DNA from: an uncultured Methanobrevibacter sp.
GTDB lineage: Archaea > Methanobacteriota > Methanobacteria > Methanobacteriales > Methanobacteriaceae
Direction: 5' to 3'
Assembly: GCA_902774685.1 (NCBI GenBank)
Contig: CACYJH010000029.1
Location: 1 to 32,448 of the forward strand
Length of the DNA stretch: 32,448 nucleotides
The notes beneath the pieces were generated by a model. That model worked only from the letters and a program-made list of their open reading frames with translations. It made no database searches and was not told where the DNA came from. Both the position numbers and the translations under genes were made by a program. Shown piece after piece: positions 8,472 through 15,076 of this stretch (positions are counted from its first letter, which is position 1; every line of letters starts with the position of its first letter).

Positions 8472-9110
8472 ATGAAAATTGAATTAGAACAAGTTAAACC
8501 TGCTGAAATCGAAAGCAGGAGTATGGAAATTATTGAATCTGAACTTCCTCATGAAATTGACCCTAAATTAGCGCCAATTATTAAAAGAGCAGTTCACACA
8601 GCTGCTGATTTTGATTATGTAGACAATTTATGCTTTTCAGAAGATGTAGTTGATAAGGCATTGGAAGCAATAAAAAATGGTGCTTGCATTGTAACTGACA
8701 CTAATATGGCAAAGGCAGGAATCAATAAGGCAGAACTCAAGAAGCATGGCGGTGAAGTCTTCTGCTTTATGGGTGATGATGATGTTAGAGAGATTGCCAA
8801 AAAGAATGGATCCACACGTGCAAGAGCTTCCATGGATAAGGCAGCAAGCTTGGATAAACCATTGATTTTTGCAATAGGAAACGCTCCAACCGCTTTGATT
8901 AGATTATATGAATTGATTCAAGAAGGAAAACTTAATCCTGAACTTATCATTGGAGTTCCTGTAGGATTTGTAAATGTGGTCCAATCAAAAGAGTTAATTA
9001 TGCAATGTGATGTTCCTTATATCGTCGCTCGTGGACGTAAAGGTGGAAGTAATGTAGCTGCGGCTATTTCAAATGCATTGCTCTATATCTTAAGAGATCA
9101 AAATAAATAG
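8472..9110 (+). CDS. cbiC: Cobalt-precorrin-8 methylmutase CbiC
   Basis: Catalyses the methyl migration from C11 to C12 that turns cobalt-precorrin-8 into cobyrinate. 'IIKRAVHTAADFDY' contains the presumed catalytic His (residue 42, equivalent to His43 of CobH). Further family blocks are 'NGACIVTDTNMAKAGI', 'FAIGNAPTALIRLYELI' and 'PVGFVNVVQSKE', ending in 'RGRKGGSNVAAAISNAL'. Length 212 aa is typical. A 'gtgata' stretch precedes the ATG. An 80-base gap from cbiA and a T-run soon after the stop suggest this may end the main cbi transcript. Confidence 0.94.
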   Translation: MKIELEQVKPAEIESRSMEIIESELPHEIDPKLAPIIKRAVHTAADFDYVDNLCFSEDVVDKALEAIKNGACIVTDTNMAKAGINKAELKKHGGEVFCFMGDDDVREIAKKNGSTRARASMDKAASLDKPLIFAIGNAPTALIRLYELIQEGKLNPELIIGVPVGFVNVVQSKELIMQCDVPYIVARGRKGGSNVAAAISNALLYILRDQNK

Positions 9111-9127
9111 CTTTTATTTAATCTCAT

Positions 9128-9144
9128 CTTTTTTATTTTTTTTT
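9128..9144 (+). terminator. Poly-T terminator after cbiC
   Basis: A T-rich run interrupted by single A or C, ~20 bases after the cbiC stop on the same strand, resembles the poly-U terminators of archaea. No strong hairpin precedes it. Confidence 0.4.
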
Positions 9145-9200
9145 CATTTCATGAAATTTCATGAAGACCATTTTTATCTCTTTTTATATTATTTCTTCTT

Positions 9201-9249
9201 TTTTAATTCATTTTAATTCATTTTAATTCATTTTAATTCATTTTAATTC
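9201..9249. repeat. 10-bp tandem repeat, ~5 copies (ttttaattca)
   Basis: Four exact copies of 'ttttaattca' plus a nine-base partial copy, lying between cbiC and cbiK, ~45 bases before the cbiK TATA box. Period of about one helical turn. A slippage array is the simplest reading; no protein-coding role is possible. Confidence 0.85.
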
Positions 9250-9293
9250 TTTTTTCATTATTAATTATTTTTAATCAATATTTTTAAATATTT

Positions 9294-9305
9294 CTTTATA
9301 TAAAG
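9294..9305 (+). promoter_or_regulatory. TATA box for cbiK
   Basis: The palindromic 'ctttatataaag' matches the methanogen TATA consensus and lies ~95 bases before the cbiK ATG, implying a transcript start near 9325-9330 and a leader of ~70 bases. Together with the 288-base gap it suggests cbiK is transcribed separately from the other cbi genes. Confidence 0.55.
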
Positions 9306-9398
9306 TATAATTTAGTAATGTTAAATTTTTCTTTAAAAAATTTAATCTAATTTGATTTATTAAATAATAAAACGAATTTTTATTTTTAGGATGATAAT

Positions 9399-10187
9399 AT
9401 GACTGATAAGATTATTTTAGTAGTAAGTTTTGGTACTTCTTATAACAATAACCGTGCTCTTACCATTGGAGCTATCGAAAAGGACATTGATGAAGCATTT
9501 CCTGATTATGAAATGAGAAGAGCATTCACAAGCCAAATGGTTATAAACATTTTGAAAAAACGTGATGATTTGGCTATCGACAATGTGGAAGAGGCATTGG
9601 AAAGAGCATTGGATGATGGTGTAAAGACTGTTATCATTCAACCAACCCATATCATGAACGGTACTGAATACCATTTCAAGATCAAAGATACTGTAGACAA
9701 ATACATTGATAAGTTTGAAAACATTCCTATTGCAGAACCTTTATTGATCTCTGATGAGGACTTTGAAGACTTGATTGCAAGCATCACCTCTAAAGGAGAT
9801 TACGATGATGATACAGCAGTCGTATTCATGGGTCACGGTTCTCCTGCAGAAAGTAATATGGTTTACACCAAATTGCAAGGAATGCTAAAGGATAAAGGAT
9901 TCGACAATTATTACATTGGTACTGTTGAAGCAAAACCTGACTACGATGATGTATTGGCTATGGTAAAAGAAGGAGACTACAAGAAGATAGTGCTCAAGCC
10001 TTTAATGGTTGTAGCAGGTGATCATGCTCAAAACGATATGGCTGGAGATGAAGATGATTCCTGGAAAAACATGTTTGCATCTGAAGGCTATGAAGTCGAA
10101 TGTGTTATAGAAGGACTCGCTCAATCTAAAGACATTAGGGATGTCTACATTAAGCATGTTCAAAATGCTATTGATGGTTTAAATTAA
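9399..10187 (+). CDS. cbiK: Sirohydrochlorin cobaltochelatase CbiK
   Basis: Inserts Co2+ into sirohydrochlorin, the first committed step of anaerobic B12 synthesis. The 262-aa length and two-domain arrangement match the long bacterial class of CbiK rather than the ~120-145 aa CbiX-S/CfbA chelatase usual in methanogens. Motifs: 'ILVVSFGTSYNNNR' at the N-terminus, 'QPTHIMNGTEYHF', then His146 in 'VFMGHGSPAE', Glu177 in 'IGTVEAKPDYDD' and His209 in 'VVAGDHAQNDMAGD', which correspond to the metal-site His-Glu-His set known from bacterial CbiK. There is no signal peptide, so it is cytosolic. Ribosome binding site 'aggatgat' precedes ATG. It sits downstream of cbiC behind its own TATA box. Confidence 0.92.
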   Translation: MTDKIILVVSFGTSYNNNRALTIGAIEKDIDEAFPDYEMRRAFTSQMVINILKKRDDLAIDNVEEALERALDDGVKTVIIQPTHIMNGTEYHFKIKDTVDKYIDKFENIPIAEPLLISDEDFEDLIASITSKGDYDDDTAVVFMGHGSPAESNMVYTKLQGMLKDKGFDNYYIGTVEAKPDYDDVLAMVKEGDYKKIVLKPLMVVAGDHAQNDMAGDEDDSWKNMFASEGYEVECVIEGLAQSKDIRDVYIKHVQNAIDGLN

Positions 10188-10330
10188 ATTATATTATTTT
10201 TTCATTCTTTTTTTACTTTTTAATTCTTTCTTAATCTTTTTTATACTTTTTTTTTTAATTTATTTTCGATTTTAGAACTATTTATTTTTAATCTTTATCA
10301 AAATCGCTATTTTTCACATAAAAAATTAAA

Positions 10331-10365
10331 ATTAGAAAAATTAGAAAAATTAGAAAAATTAGAAA
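10331..10365. repeat. 9-bp tandem repeat, ~4 copies (attagaaaa)
   Basis: Three exact copies of 'attagaaaa' and one copy lacking its last base, in the gap between convergent genes cbiK (plus) and the C69 peptidase (minus). Confidence 0.85.
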
Positions 10366-10389
10366 TTAAATGATATAAAATATTAAACA

Positions 10390-10426
10390 AAAAAAAAGAA
10401 AAAACAAGGAAAATGATTTTCCTTGT
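10390..10426 (-). terminator. Intrinsic terminator of the C69 peptidase gene
   Basis: A perfect inverted repeat with 11-bp arms ('acaaggaaaat' and its complement around one base) spans 10404-10426, nine bases past the minus-strand stop. On the minus strand it is followed by a U-rich tract (10403 down to 10390), the classical hairpin-plus-U-run layout. The T-runs at 10189-10260 may in turn stop plus-strand transcription from cbiK. Confidence 0.75.
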
Positions 10427-10434
10427 GTAAAGAG

Positions 10435-12099
10435 TTATGTGAATGGGAGTTTTATTTGAAATCCTTCGTTAGGTGCTTCAGGGACATTTTTATATTTTGT
10501 TGCATTAAGTGTCACGTTCATTGGAGGGAGAACCACCTCTTCACCTGTCAGTTCGTGTGTTTCAGGATTACGTGCGATTTTATGTGTATTACTGTTTTTG
10601 CTTTGTGTCCAAGTCACATCGTTTAAGATTTCTTTCCCATCTTCGAATGCATTGGTTTGCATATCATTACAGTATGAAGTGATATATTTTGCCCTTGCAT
10701 CCTTATCCTTCATCTTTGCCGCTTCTTTGAGAACTTTTGCCATTCCAGTGAACATATTGCCTTCAGCTTCACTCCAGTAGGCTTGCACAGGCTCACCATA
10801 AATTTTATAGTTGTCTGACCCTACACAGCGAGTGGAAAGATCTTTAAAGACATAATATGGGTAGTGCTCTGTATCAAACACTTCTTTGTCCTCTGCAGGC
10901 TGATTTGCTCCGTAAGCCTCGCTGGCATTTATGCAATCATTGGATAATGGTACAAAGATTCCATAAACTGCTGGCCCGCAACTATACCATGTAATGCATG
11001 ACATGTCTGCTGGAAGGTCTGGGTAGACCTGTATCACATGGGTGCTCATTGCCACATCAGTTCCAACCACTCTCATATCAATCCTTCCTGTTTCATCAGG
11101 TGAATATTCTGTTCCTTCAAATCTGTTACGCATTATTTTACAGACATCCTCCATTGAAACATTCTTATCAGGTGTAAAACAGAGAGGATACATGGTATTT
11201 ATATTGTAGTCTGTACTGAAGTTTGAAGGGGCTAGAATCTGATGGCCTATCCAAGTCCTCATATGGCTGTAATCTGTAGCTTTTTCCTTTCCGGAATATG
11301 TATCGAACAAATTGATCTCATTATTTTTACCATATACGGCGAAACCGTTTTCTTCTGCAAGGCTAATCAATTCATTGGAGGTGATATTTTCTTCGTAGTC
11401 GGATAAGTATTCGAGGGTAAATTCATTACCAAAGGCCGCTACCTTGTCTGATGGCAATTTCACTGCAGCATACTGATGTCCAGAATACATCTCCACATAC
11501 CATACTTCATTCTGGTCTGCAATGAGGGCAATATTGGACTCGCTGCTTCCGTACTTGTCCATTAGTCCACAAAGTTTTTCTACAGCTTCCCTTGCGGTTT
11601 TGCTCTGACAAATCACAAGGTCTGTTGCAGTATATTCAGTTATCCCATCTTCCACCCAAGGGTCTGCTTCAAATGTTGCATTGTTTGGAAATGCAGTGAT
11701 GGACATGGTCATAGCCACACCATATTCATTAGTGCATGCAGCTGCATCTTTACCCATTCCGTTGTATGCCCTTGTACTATCCATAGAAGGTGTTGAAGTG
11801 TACTTGTATGTTGTTGCAGGAAGTTCCATCTTTACTTTTCCATCTATACTCACAGGCATAAACCTGCCTGGCTGATTTTCTACTCTGGGGGTCACTGTTA
11901 AATGACTTCCCCAAACATCCTGCCAATCGTTTGATCGTGCAATAATTGCTGAACCATCGGCACTGACATCTGGACCTACATAAACCGCAGTACATGCTGA
12001 GCAGCTTTGCATGCCACACACCAGCAGTCCACACAATAATATAACTATCAATACTTTTGATAAATCTTTTAACTTTAACATAAAATCCCGTTTCCTCAT
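10435..12099 (-). CDS. Secreted C69-family dipeptidase
   Basis: A predicted secreted or surface Ntn-hydrolase. Residues ~7-34 form a signal sequence (hydrophobic 'VLIVILLCGLLVCG') followed by 'SACTAVYVG', where Cys36 would become the N-terminal nucleophile after processing. 'GSAIIARSNDWQD' right after it is typical of peptidase family C69 (PepD/dipeptidase A), as are the later 'NEYGVAMTMS', 'ATDLVICQSKTAREAVEKL' and 'NEVWYVEMYSGHQYAA'. At 554 aa it is in the C69 range. It probably cleaves dipeptides outside the membrane. Met7 (12081) is an alternative start. Bile-salt hydrolases share the Ntn fold but are shorter and lack these C69 blocks. It is divergent from the zinc-ribbon/TPR gene and ends in a clear hairpin terminator. 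Confidence 0.85.
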   Translation of the reverse strand: MRKRDFMLKLKDLSKVLIVILLCGLLVCGMQSCSACTAVYVGPDVSADGSAIIARSNDWQDVWGSHLTVTPRVENQPGRFMPVSIDGKVKMELPATTYKYTSTPSMDSTRAYNGMGKDAAACTNEYGVAMTMSITAFPNNATFEADPWVEDGITEYTATDLVICQSKTAREAVEKLCGLMDKYGSSESNIALIADQNEVWYVEMYSGHQYAAVKLPSDKVAAFGNEFTLEYLSDYEENITSNELISLAEENGFAVYGKNNEINLFDTYSGKEKATDYSHMRTWIGHQILAPSNFSTDYNINTMYPLCFTPDKNVSMEDVCKIMRNRFEGTEYSPDETGRIDMRVVGTDVAMSTHVIQVYPDLPADMSCITWYSCGPAVYGIFVPLSNDCINASEAYGANQPAEDKEVFDTEHYPYYVFKDLSTRCVGSDNYKIYGEPVQAYWSEAEGNMFTGMAKVLKEAAKMKDKDARAKYITSYCNDMQTNAFEDGKEILNDVTWTQSKNSNTHKIARNPETHELTGEEVVLPPMNVTLNATKYKNVPEAPNEGFQIKLPFT

Positions 12100-12367
12100 T
12101 TTAATTGAGATAATTGCATTTATTCATATTCCTATTTTTTTGCAAAATTTATTATTATTAAATTAATATAGTTAATATTTTTCTTTTTTTGATGATTTAA
12201 ATATTTTTATATTTATTATTTATAAAATCTTCAGTAGGTGTTATTAATGCTTATTATGTAAGTTGTCTTTTTCAATTCATTAACTTTAAATACTATCGTT
12301 TCCATATGTTATTTGCTGAATGTAATTAAAAAAAATATTTGAAAATGTATAATTAAAGGGTGATAAT

Positions 12368-13075
12368 ATGAAGTGTCATGCATGTAAAGAAGAGTATTCG
12401 GAGGAATTCGATTTCTGTCCATTTTGTGGGGCCTATCCTAAAAAGTTCTGTCCAAAATGCTTTGAGGAAGTTAATGATGGTGGAGAGATATGTTCAAGTT
12501 GTGGAAGCAGACTTTTGCCTTTTGAAGTATTTAAGAAGTTTCATGACCTTAGAGAAAATGCTCTAGATTATAGGGACAAGGATAATTTCAAGAAATCCAG
12601 CGAATATTTTGAAAGGATATTAGAAGTTTGGCCTAATGTTGAAGAGATAAATTTTCTTTTGGCTGAAGATTATGAGTTCTTAGGTGAGTATGATAAGGCT
12701 CTAATGCAGTATGAACGATTGGCTGAGATAAGTCCAAGATATATGGGAGTTTATTCAAGAATAGCCAGACTCCTCATTAAAAAAGAGGAAATAGAAAAGG
12801 CAAAGGAATATCTTCAAAAGGAACATAAGGCATATCCATTTGAGAATGAGCATTACATCTATTCAATGCACATATGCTTTTTGGAAGATGATTTTGAAAA
12901 GGCAAACAGGATTCTTGATCAGCTGTTTGCAATTGGGCCTAATGAAGATGACTTATTGATTTTCAAAGTCAACAATGACTTGAATTTGAAGCTTGTTGAG
13001 TATAGTCAAGAGCTTGCAGATTTAAATGAAAGGGTTAAAGAGTATTTAGAGAAGAATTTTAATCTTTCTTTTTAA
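12368..13075 (+). CDS. Double zinc-ribbon / TPR protein
   Basis: The first 48 residues hold two zinc ribbons: Cys3/Cys6/Cys17/Cys20 and Cys28/Cys31/Cys42/Cys45. Residues ~55-215 are helical tetratricopeptide-like repeats ('SSEYFERILEVWPNVEEINF', 'KALMQYERLAEISPRYMGVY', 'KAKEYLQKEHKAYPFENEHY', 'KANRILDQLFAIGPNEDD'), and the C-terminus is charged and helical. No signal peptide or membrane segment, so cytosolic. The layout suggests a scaffold or adaptor for protein partners; no enzymatic motif is visible. The ribosome binding site 'gggtgat' is near-perfect. I do not recognise a named family, so function is unknown. Confidence 0.8.
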   Translation: MKCHACKEEYSEEFDFCPFCGAYPKKFCPKCFEEVNDGGEICSSCGSRLLPFEVFKKFHDLRENALDYRDKDNFKKSSEYFERILEVWPNVEEINFLLAEDYEFLGEYDKALMQYERLAEISPRYMGVYSRIARLLIKKEEIEKAKEYLQKEHKAYPFENEHYIYSMHICFLEDDFEKANRILDQLFAIGPNEDDLLIFKVNNDLNLKLVEYSQELADLNERVKEYLEKNFNLSF

Positions 13076-13135
13076 TTTTTCTTTCTTTAAAAAAGTATTC
13101 ATATGCGATTTTATATATGTTTAGGGGGTTGAAAT

Positions 13136-13408
13136 ATGGAAGTAATTGATGTAATTAATGAGATAGAAACTAATAATAATCCATTTCAAGATGGTTTAGA
13201 TTATTATATGGACTGTATTGTGACTGTAAATAATGTTAGAACAAGATGTGAACAGGTCAGTATTGTCCAATGTGATATGGATGGTTCTGATTATGGTAGA
13301 AATGGGATTCATCTTTTGATTGAACTTCGAAGAGGTGAGTGGATCACTTGGATTTTCCTTGATGAAGTTGAATCTTTAGAGGTTAAGGAGTTTCATAAAA
13401 AGCATTAA
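13136..13408 (+). CDS. Small hypothetical protein (90 aa)
   Basis: Not recognised. The protein is acidic, has no signal or membrane segment, and looks like a small mixed alpha/beta domain with a beta-rich centre ('DYYMDCIVTVNNVRTRCEQV', 'GIHLLIELRRGEWITWIFL'). It is preceded by a strong site ('aggggg') and follows the zinc-ribbon/TPR gene by 60 bases in the same direction, so the two may be co-transcribed. Codon use resembles that of neighbours, which supports a real gene. Confidence 0.65.
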   Translation: MEVIDVINEIETNNNPFQDGLDYYMDCIVTVNNVRTRCEQVSIVQCDMDGSDYGRNGIHLLIELRRGEWITWIFLDEVESLEVKEFHKKH

Positions 13409-13538
13409 TTGTTAAAAAATCTTTCTTATTTTTTTTAGAGGTCTTGTTTAGATTCTGTTTAAAGAAATTGATTAAGCATAAAAATAGAAAAAAATAAAGT
13501 GTATGTAAATGTAGGGAATGAAAAAAATTGGTGTATAA

Positions 13539-14042
13539 TTAATTCTCAGAATTAGGATTTAAAGGATCTAAACTATTTAATTCATTAAATTCCTTTAAGG
13601 AGGATAAACATTTTTCTAATTTATCATCTTGATTCACATCATCAACATAAGATTCTATGACGTATTTCTCATCACCAATTTCAACTAATTCAATATAACC
13701 TTTTAATTCATTTACACCATCAGTGAAAGAGAAAATATTTTCATCATCAGTAGATTCTAAAGTGTAATCAACATCAGAATCATTTTTAAAACTTTCTAAA
13801 ATACTTACGTCTTCATCAGAGCCTACTGCTTCTTTGGCTTCTTCCAAATCATCAGTAGTCACAATGTCTAAAATAGCTCCTTCAGCATCTTCCATACCTA
13901 AGATATTTGTTTCATAAAAACTTTGATTTCCATCAAATTTAAAATTGGAAGGTGCTTTCAAATCACTGAAATCTGCTGCAGATACAATTCCTGCACTTAT
14001 TATTAAAATTATTAAAAAAATCAATATTTTTGTAAACCTCAT
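13539..14042 (-). CDS. Secreted acidic hypothetical protein
   Basis: Starting at ATG 14042 (GGTG upstream; earlier TTG/GTG codons at 14054 and 14051 overlap that site), the 167-aa product has a classical signal peptide: 'MRFTKILIFLIILIISAG' followed by 'IVSAAD', with a likely signal-peptidase site after 'VSA'. The mature part is rich in Asp and Glu and predicted mostly beta/alpha mixed, with no cysteine pair, anchor or catalytic motif. Probably an exported or cell-envelope protein of unknown role. It ends in a convergent arrangement with the 90-aa gene. Confidence 0.7.
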   Translation of the reverse strand: MRFTKILIFLIILIISAGIVSAADFSDLKAPSNFKFDGNQSFYETNILGMEDAEGAILDIVTTDDLEEAKEAVGSDEDVSILESFKNDSDVDYTLESTDDENIFSFTDGVNELKGYIELVEIGDEKYVIESYVDDVNQDDKLEKCLSSLKEFNELNSLDPLNPNSEN

Positions 14043-14178
14043 TATATACACCAATATAAAATTTGAATTTAATATTATATATTCTTTTTTAATTTTTAAA
14101 AAAAGAAAATATTTTTTGATGAATTATAGGGTTTAGGTGCAGTAAAACGCTGTTTAAATAAATTCAAATGATTTAAGA

Positions 14179-14206
14179 AAAAAAGAGTTGAAAATAGTTT
14201 TCAACT
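14179..14206 (-). terminator. Hairpin terminator after the Cys-cluster protein gene
   Basis: Perfect 9-bp arms ('agttgaaaa' / 'ttttcaact', 3-base loop) at 14186-14206 lie just beyond the minus-strand stop at 14225. On the minus strand a U-run follows (14184 down to 14178). Confidence 0.7.
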
Positions 14207-14224
14207 AATTATTTTTTTTACGAT

Positions 14225-14662
14225 TTATTTTTTAAAATCATCGCAAGATGTTTTTTCACTATTGTCCTTAATGGAACAAACTCCATTCTGTGAAAGTGCA
14301 CAGTTTAAGCAGTTTTGCTCTTCATCCGGATCTGGAGCTGCAACTATTTGCTGGAGTGATAATGTGAAAATGCCATTTAAATGTTCTCCATTAGTCTTTT
14401 TAGGGCCTCTGCCAACTATAGGAGATAAGCTTTTCATGTAACAAGGAATCTCTCCAGTTCCTCCAATATCCACTTTAATCTGTTCATAAGTGTTGAAAGT
14501 GCTGAAGAATTCTGCTCCTTCTTTTAATATATCTTGAGAAGCTTCAAATTTAAATATCAGCATCTTATTTTCCAAAGAGGTTAGTTGAACATATTTGTCA
14601 TCGAAGGTAAACTCTTCTCCATTTTCTTTTTTAAAAATAACTATTCTTGCAATGTCAGACAT
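14225..14662 (-). CDS. Hypothetical protein with C-terminal four-cysteine motif
   Basis: 145-aa cytosolic protein that I do not recognise. Residues 1-105 look like a compact beta-rich domain ('ARIVIFKKENGEEFTFDD', 'NKMLIFKFEASQDI', 'GIFTLSLQQIV'). Residues 118-140 carry Cys118-x2-Cys121-x7-Cys129-x10-Cys140, a plausible zinc or Fe-S site. 'AGGAG' at 14670-14674 supports the start, and a TATA-like 'actataaaat' near 14700-14709 suggests its own promoter. A hairpin terminator closes the gene, so it appears to be a single-gene unit. Confidence 0.7.
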   Translation of the reverse strand: MSDIARIVIFKKENGEEFTFDDKYVQLTSLENKMLIFKFEASQDILKEGAEFFSTFNTYEQIKVDIGGTGEIPCYMKSLSPIVGRGPKKTNGEHLNGIFTLSLQQIVAAPDPDEEQNCLNCALSQNGVCSIKDNSEKTSCDDFKK

Positions 14663-15076
14663 GTTTAATCTCCTAATGTGTGTATGTATGATAATGGTAT
14701 TTTATAGTATATAATTGTTTGCCTTTATTGAAACTATTTTCATGAAAATGAGTTGGTCTATGATAATGTATAAAACTGCTTTTGAAATTTCCTCTTTTTA
14801 CAAAATTATATATACAATCTTAAGTAAAGATTATATTGTCGCATCATATTTTATGACTGATGCCTATGGTCCTTCTATGAGGGAAGCTTTAGCTGTCGAT
14901 GATTAGAAGAAACCCAGCATTAGATAGGCTGCCTGTTTCGAGGGTTACTCGTGGAGGAAAGGGTAAACTACCTGTGAAGCAAGAGAGTTAGTATACGGGC
15001 AAAATATCAATTAAATATTTAATAAGTTTTATAGATTAATTCAAATTTAATCTATTTTATTAAATATCCACTTTTT
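14663..15076. other. Intergenic region between the Cys-cluster gene and the mutS2-like gene
   Basis: Its left edge holds the likely promoter of the minus-strand Cys-cluster gene (TATA-like near 14700-14709). The middle contains a GC-richer stretch (about 14848-15000) that reads like the tail of a TnpB protein on the plus strand (separate entry). The right edge is AT-rich and lies beyond the stop of the mutS2-like gene. Confidence 0.6.
14848..14999 (+). pseudogene. Decayed 3' end of an IS200/IS605-type tnpB, possibly with omega-RNA/right-end remnant
   Basis: Two reading frames encode peptides like the C-terminal tails of archaeal TnpB proteins. One gives 'DAYGPSMREALAVDD' then a stop at 14904-14906; the +1 frame continues to 'TRGGKGKLPVKQES' and a stop near 14989. 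The 'PSM-(K/R)-E' and 'VKQES' tails recur in TnpB C-termini as I remember them. The DNA is GC-richer than the surrounding spacer. In active elements this segment also encodes the omega-RNA and right end. No catalytic core, TnpA or left end is present, so it would be a relic. A 63-aa open frame starting at 14715 covers part of it, but its first ~40 residues look like random AT-rich translation. Confidence 0.45.

Noticed and set aside
10423..10780. Plus-strand small frames over the C69 gene
   Set aside because: Antisense shadows without ribosome sites or recognisable motifs.
10435..12099. Bile salt hydrolase
   Set aside because: It shares the Ntn Cys start, but length, signal peptide and internal blocks fit C69 dipeptidases better than C59 bile salt hydrolases.
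14715..14906. A genuine 63-aa protein gene
   Set aside because: No ribosome binding site, AT-random first part, and the end reads as a TnpB-like tail continuing in another frame.
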